Source of the DNA: Streptomyces camponoticapitis
Lineage (GTDB): Bacteria; Actinomycetota; Actinomycetes; Streptomycetales; Streptomycetaceae
Direction: 5' to 3'
Length of the DNA: 64,000 nucleotides
NCBI RefSeq assembly: GCF_014646115.1
Contig: NZ_BMMV01000030.1
Location: 1 to 64,000 of the forward strand
This document shows positions 60,251 to 64,000 of the stretch, piece by piece (position 1 is the first letter of the stretch; every line of letters begins with the position of its first letter). A program made the translations under genes and the position numbers. A model generated the notes under the pieces. That model did no database searches and had not been told where the DNA came from. It saw only the letters and a list, made by a program, of their open reading frames with translations.

Positions 60251-60426
60251 CACCGGCGCCGGTGAGAACTCCCATCGGCACCGGCGCGTTCTGGCGCTTC
60301 TGTCGCTTTGTCGATTCCCGCGGGATCAATTCCCCCGTAGAAGTGAACGTTGACGCGGTACCGGGCATTCAACACCCCGATACCCGCGTACTTTGATGGG
60401 CAAAGCCAGCCGCTGAGGGAGCAGTC

Positions 60427-61677
60427 TTGGCACGGAATATCGGCAGCCGGTACACCGCCCATCAGATTCTGGGGCGGGGGAGCGCCGGCACGGTGTGGCT
60501 CGGTGAGGGACCGGACGGGCCCGTCGCCATCAAGCTGTTGCGCGAGGACCTCGCCTCCGACCAGGAGCTGGTCGGGCGCTTCGTCCAGGAGCGCACCGCG
60601 CTGCTGGGACTCGACCATCCGCATGTGGTCGCCGTCCGCGACCTCGTCGTGGACGGCAACGACCTGGCGCTCGTCATGGAGCTGGTGCGCGGCACCGACC
60701 TGCGCACCCGCCTCGACCGCGAGCGCCGGCTCGCCCCCGAGGCGGCGGTCGCCGTCGTCGCCGATGTCGCCGACGGCCTCGCCGCCGCGCACGCCGCCGG
60801 GGTCGTCCACCGCGACGTCAAGCCGGAGAACATCCTGCTCGACATGGAGGGCCCGATCGGCCCCGGCGGCTCGCACCCCGCGCTGCTCACCGACTTCGGT
60901 GTCGCCAAGCTGATCGACACGCCCCGCCGTACGAAGGCGACGAAGATCATCGGTACGCCGGACTATCTGGCACCCGAGATCGTGGAGGGCCTGCCGCCGC
61001 GCGCCGCCGTCGACATCTACGCGCTCGCGACGGTCCTGTACGAGCTCCTCGCCGGCTTCACGCCCTTCGGCGGCGGCCACCCCGGAGCCGTCCTGCGCCG
61101 CCATGTCACCGAGACCGTCGTCCCGCTGCCCGGCATCCCCGACGAACTGTGGCAGCTCCTCGTCCAGTGCCTGGCCAAGGCCCCGGCCTCCCGGCTGCGC
61201 GCCTCCGAGCTGGCGGCCCGGCTCCGTGAGCAGCTTCCCCAGCTCGCCGGCATCCCCTCCCTGGAGGTGGACGAGCCCGACAGCGGGGCCACCGAGGAGG
61301 AGCGGTCGTACGGTGACGCCGACGTCCCGCAGGCGTCGGCGGGCGAGCAGCCGCGCCGCCGGGGCGCCGTCTCACTCGTCCCGGGAGCGGCCCCCGATTC
61401 CAACCGGGACACCCACACGAGCATGCGCGTCCCGGCCCCCGACGAACTGGCGGGCGGCGCGCGCGGTACGGCGAGAGCTCCGCGCGCGGCCGGCCAGCGC
61501 AGGCCCGGGTCGGCCCGCCACAAGGCGGAGGCGGTACGCAAGCGCCGTATAACGCTGGGTGTGACGGCCGTCCTGCTGGTCGCCGTCCTCGGCGTCGGCG
61601 GCTGGCTGGCGACGAGCAGCGACGGCGCGGAGCCCGATCCAGCGGGTACGACGCGGTCGGTGTCCCCGGTTCCGTAG
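60427..61677 (+). CDS. pkaB: Serine/threonine protein kinase PkaB
   Basis: Protein of 416 residues. The kinase domain covers about residues 8-270: GRGSAGTVW, Lys36 in VAIKLL, Asp130 in HRDVKPENIL, DFGVAKL and APEIVEG. A variable, Arg/Ala-rich juxtamembrane region leads to one transmembrane segment near the end (ITLGVTAVLLVAVLGVGGWL) and a short extracytoplasmic tail without a PASTA domain. The start is TTG, preceded by a good AGGGAG ribosome-binding site; no ATG or GTG lies near. It follows pkaA by 176 bases. Confidence 0.92.
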   Translation: MARNIGSRYTAHQILGRGSAGTVWLGEGPDGPVAIKLLREDLASDQELVGRFVQERTALLGLDHPHVVAVRDLVVDGNDLALVMELVRGTDLRTRLDRERRLAPEAAVAVVADVADGLAAAHAAGVVHRDVKPENILLDMEGPIGPGGSHPALLTDFGVAKLIDTPRRTKATKIIGTPDYLAPEIVEGLPPRAAVDIYALATVLYELLAGFTPFGGGHPGAVLRRHVTETVVPLPGIPDELWQLLVQCLAKAPASRLRASELAARLREQLPQLAGIPSLEVDEPDSGATEEERSYGDADVPQASAGEQPRRRGAVSLVPGAAPDSNRDTHTSMRVPAPDELAGGARGTARAPRAAGQRRPGSARHKAEAVRKRRITLGVTAVLLVAVLGVGGWLATSSDGAEPDPAGTTRSVSPVP

Positions 61678-61762
61678 GCCCGGGTCCGGCCGGTCGCCGG
61701 GCCCGCCGCCCCGTCCGCCGCCGGGCGGCAACCGCGGCGGCGGGGTTTCGGCGCTCAGCCGT

Positions 61763-61768
61763 TAGGCT
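61763..61768 (+). promoter_or_regulatory. Possible -10 box for a leaderless prfB transcript
   Basis: TAGGCT ends six bases before the GTG of prfB and no ribosome-binding site is visible, so transcription could begin at the start codon. A -35 hexamer is not evident. Confidence 0.35.
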
Positions 61769-61774
61769 GGGTGC

Positions 61775-62881
61775 GTGGCAGTCGTCGATGTATCCGAAGA
61801 GCTGAAGTCCCTTTCCTCGACCATGGGGTCGATCGAGGCCGTCCTTGACCTCGACAACATGAGGGCCGAGATCGCCGTCCTGGAGGACCAGGCCGCGGCG
61901 CCGTCCCTCTGGGACGATCCGGAGGCGGCGCAGAAGATCACGAGCAAGCTGTCGCACCTCCAGGCCGAGCTGCGCAAGACCGAGGCGCTCAGGGGCCGGA
62001 TCGACGACGTCGAGGTGCTCTTCGAACTCGCCGAGAGCGAGGGCGACGCCGACGCCCGTCACGAGGCCGAGTCCGAACTCGCCTCGGTGAAGAAGGCGCT
62101 CGACGAGATGGAGGTCCGCACCCTCCTGTCCGGCGAGTACGACGAGCGCCAGGCGCTCGTCAACATCCGGGCCGAGGCCGGCGGCGTCGACGCGGCGGAC
62201 TTCGCCGAGCAGCTCCAGCGCATGTACATCCGCTGGGCCGAGCGGCACAACTACCCGACCGAGGTCTACGAGACGTCGTACGCGGAGGAGGCCGGCATCA
62301 AGTCGACCACCTTCGTCGTGAAGGCGCCGTACGCCTACGGCACGCTCTCCGTCGAGCAGGGCACCCACCGGCTGGTCCGTATCTCGCCCTTCGACAACCA
62401 GGGGCGCCGCCAGACCTCGTTCGCGGGCGTCGAGGTGCTGCCCGTCGTCGAGTCCAGCGACCACGTCGAGATCGACGAGACCGAGCTGCGCGTGGACGTC
62501 TACCGCGCGTCGGGCCCCGGCGGCCAGGGCGTCAACACCACGGACTCCGCCGTCCGGATCACGCACATCCCCACCGGCATCGTCGTCTCGTGCCAGAACG
62601 AGCGCTCGCAGATCCAGAACAAGGCCAGCGCCATGAACGTCCTCCAGGCGAAGCTGCTCGAACGCCGCCGCCAGGAGGAGCAGGCGAAGATGGACGCGCT
62701 CAAGGGCGACGGCGGTAACTCGTGGGGCAACCAGATGCGTTCGTACGTCCTGCACCCCTACCAGATGGTCAAGGACCTCCGTACGGAGTTCGAGGTGGGC
62801 AATCCCCAGGGCGTGCTCGACGGCGAGATCGACGGCTTCCTGGAGGCCGGTATCCGGTGGCGCAAGCAGGCTGAGCGCTAG
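61775..62881 (+). CDS. prfB: Peptide chain release factor 2
   Basis: Protein of 368 residues, normal for RF2, which ends translation at UGA and UAA. The stop-codon-reading tripeptide SPF is at 204-206, and the peptidyl-hydrolysis motif GGQ at 249-251 (SGPGGQGVNTTDSAVR). The reading frame is uninterrupted: the in-frame UGA and programmed frameshift of the E. coli gene are absent, as usual in actinobacteria. GTG start without a ribosome-binding site. It follows pkaB by 97 bases and is followed by a terminator. Confidence 0.97.
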   Translation: MAVVDVSEELKSLSSTMGSIEAVLDLDNMRAEIAVLEDQAAAPSLWDDPEAAQKITSKLSHLQAELRKTEALRGRIDDVEVLFELAESEGDADARHEAESELASVKKALDEMEVRTLLSGEYDERQALVNIRAEAGGVDAADFAEQLQRMYIRWAERHNYPTEVYETSYAEEAGIKSTTFVVKAPYAYGTLSVEQGTHRLVRISPFDNQGRRQTSFAGVEVLPVVESSDHVEIDETELRVDVYRASGPGGQGVNTTDSAVRITHIPTGIVVSCQNERSQIQNKASAMNVLQAKLLERRRQEEQAKMDALKGDGGNSWGNQMRSYVLHPYQMVKDLRTEFEVGNPQGVLDGEIDGFLEAGIRWRKQAER

Positions 62882-63204
62882 GCCACTTCGGGCGCCTTTT
62901 GCGAAGGTCAGAGCCCAACCGGGGCCCCTTGTAAGGGACTCGCTTTATCGACAAGGTAACTGCCGCCCCCGAGGCGGCAGTTCCCGTTTATGTCACAGTT
63001 ACCCCGCGCGTGGCGGACAACTGACGTGAATCCGGGCATCGCGCGCGCAACGACCTTGACGCCCCTTCGAAAACTCGGAATGGTGACGCGCGGCATGCGT
63101 ATTTCTGGGGCGCGTGCGCACGGGGGACCTGCACGCACGGATCTCCGACGGCCGGCCCCGGACCGCTGCACCACTCACGATCAGCTACTGGGGGTAGCAA
63201 GCAC
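62882..63204. promoter_or_regulatory. Region between prfB and the repeat-protein gene
   Basis: No gene is seen. It holds the prfB-side terminator (62958-62982) and then the likely promoter zone for the next gene, including TTGACG at 63056-63061 as a possible -35 hexamer without a good -10. A GGGGG ribosome-binding site precedes the next start. Confidence 0.4.
62958..62982 (+). terminator. Terminator after prfB
   Basis: A perfect 10-bp inverted repeat (62958-62967 and 62973-62982) with a 5-base loop. Confidence 0.75.
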
Positions 63205-64000
63205 ATGACCAAGAAGACGCGGATACGCGTAGCGCGGATAGCCGCCGGCGCCGTGATCGCCGCCGGTGCTTCGCTGACCGCCGCGGGCGCCGCTTCGGCC
63301 GTCGGCATCGATGTCAATGTCGGTGGCCTCAGCGCGAACGCGGATGTCAACGAGGACGGCCTGGACGTCGGCCTGGGCCTCGGCGACACCGAGGGCACCA
63401 CGGAAGGCGGCACCGAGGGCACCGATGGCGGGAACACCACCGTCGGCACCACGGAGGGCACCTCCGAGGGCACCAGCGAGGGTACGTCCGAGGGCACCTC
63501 GGAGGGCACCAGCGAGGGTACGTCGGAGGGCACCTCCGAAGGGACCAGCGAGGGTACGTCCGAGGGCACCTCGGAAGGCACCTCCGAAGGGACCAGCGAA
63601 GGTACGTCCGAGGGCACCTCGGAAGGCACCTCCGAAGGTACGTCGGAGGGCACCTCCGAAGGGACCAGCGAGGGTACGTCCGAGGGCACCAGCGAGGGCA
63701 CCTCCGAGGGGACCTCCGAAGGCACGTCCGAGGGCACCAGCGACGGCAGCACGTCCGACGGCGCCACCGAGGGCCAGAGCGGCGGCACCGACGAGGGCCA
63801 GACCGGTGGCGCCGACGCGGGCGCCAGCGCGGGCACCACGGGCGGGGCCGACACCGACAACGCCGGCTCCCAGCCGGTCGAGCAGGGCGAGGCCAAGGAG
63901 GAGCTGGCGGAGACCGGCGCCGCCGAGACCACGTTCCTGATCATCGGTGCCGCGACCATGATCGCCGGCGGCATCGGCTTCCGGATGCTCCCGCGTCTGG
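63205..64000 (+). CDS. Secreted Thr-Ser-Glu-Gly repeat protein with LAETG sortase signal (runs off the window)
   Basis: The 265 codons visible have no stop. A signal peptide (Lys/Arg start, hydrophobic core, ASA cleavage site near residue 32) is followed by a short Asp/Gly-rich region with Val/Asn pairs. Residues 86-177 are 23 uninterrupted TSEG repeats, and a Gly/Ala/Asp-rich spacer follows. LAETG at 234-238 precedes a hydrophobic stretch (TFLIIGAATMIAGGIGF) and Arg residues, the LAxTG sorting signal used by Streptomyces sortases. It is probably complete within a few codons beyond the edge. The repeat region is likely an extended wall spacer. Function unknown. Confidence 0.85.
   Translation, partial: MTKKTRIRVARIAAGAVIAAGASLTAAGAASAVGIDVNVGGLSANADVNEDGLDVGLGLGDTEGTTEGGTEGTDGGNTTVGTTEGTSEGTSEGTSEGTSEGTSEGTSEGTSEGTSEGTSEGTSEGTSEGTSEGTSEGTSEGTSEGTSEGTSEGTSEGTSEGTSEGTSEGTSEGTSEGTSDGSTSDGATEGQSGGTDEGQTGGADAGASAGTTGGADTDNAGSQPVEQGEAKEELAETGAAETTFLIIGAATMIAGGIGFRMLPRL
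63460..63735 (+). repeat. 23 x 12-bp coding repeat (TSEG)
   Basis: Twenty-three successive 12-bp units each encode Thr-Ser-Glu-Gly with varied synonymous codons (Ser as TCC, TCG or AGC). A higher-order unit of 48 bp is visible between about 63529 and 63636, a sign of duplication by slippage or unequal exchange. Confidence 0.9.

Noticed and set aside
63460..63735. Regular DNA repeats that could suggest a CRISPR array
   Set aside because: Units are 12 bp, contiguous without unique spacers, and stay in frame as TSEG codons.
62988..63974. Minus-strand frame with Pro-Ser-Glu-Val/Asp-Val-type repeats
   Set aside because: It is the reverse complement of the TSEG repeat gene, which has a signal peptide, sorting signal and ribosome-binding site.

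Overview
The window is high-GC actinobacterial DNA and almost certainly comes from a Streptomyces chromosome. Codon third positions are nearly all G/C, GTG and TTG starts are common, and the gene set and order (mtrA-mtrB-lpqB, comF, hpf, secA, a 180-kDa-class NAD-glutamate dehydrogenase, a pkaA-pkaB-prfB run) are typical of the Streptomyces core. I see no tRNA, rRNA, CRISPR array or intact insertion sequence.

Layout. 0.1-5.7 kb is a leftward five-gene operon (membrane protein, DUF4129, DUF4350, MoxR ATPase, DUF58). 5.8-14.6 kb runs rightward: mtnA, the MtrA/MtrB two-component system with its lipoprotein LpqB, a ComF-like protein, a ribosome hibernation factor preceded by a possible 29-codon small gene, and an orphan NarL-type response regulator. 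14.6-27.4 kb holds a YcaQ-like DNA glycosylase, a GNAT acetyltransferase, secA, an Rv3235-family protein, a DUF6912 protein, a HAD hydrolase and the NAD-glutamate dehydrogenase.

27.4-50.6 kb is the accessory part. It has a TagGH-like polysaccharide exporter divergent from a TetR regulator, then a decayed stretch (frameshifted LAKTG hydrolase, remnants of an enoyl-CoA hydratase and a HxlR regulator meeting at one breakpoint). A TetR/short-chain dehydrogenase pair follows with matching palindromic operators. After that comes a cell-surface polymer cluster: two GT4 glycosyltransferases, two methyltransferases, and three large proteins joining a GT2 domain to a CDP-glycerol glycerophosphotransferase domain. 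A rifampin phosphotransferase gene with an upstream rifamycin-associated element sits inside this cluster.

50.7-64 kb holds a sugar ABC importer operon without an ATPase (permease, permease, binding lipoprotein), an FHA/FtsK-like protein divergent from the Ser/Thr kinases pkaA and pkaB, prfB, and the start of a gene for a sortase-anchored protein with 23 perfect Thr-Ser-Glu-Gly repeats that runs off the window.

How the parts relate: much of the window concerns the envelope. MtrAB-LpqB senses and controls it, SecA exports to it, the exporter and the glycerophosphotransferases build an anionic wall polymer, and two sortase substrates (one decayed, one apparently intact) are anchored to it. All functions are inferred by reading the protein sequences; no database search was run.
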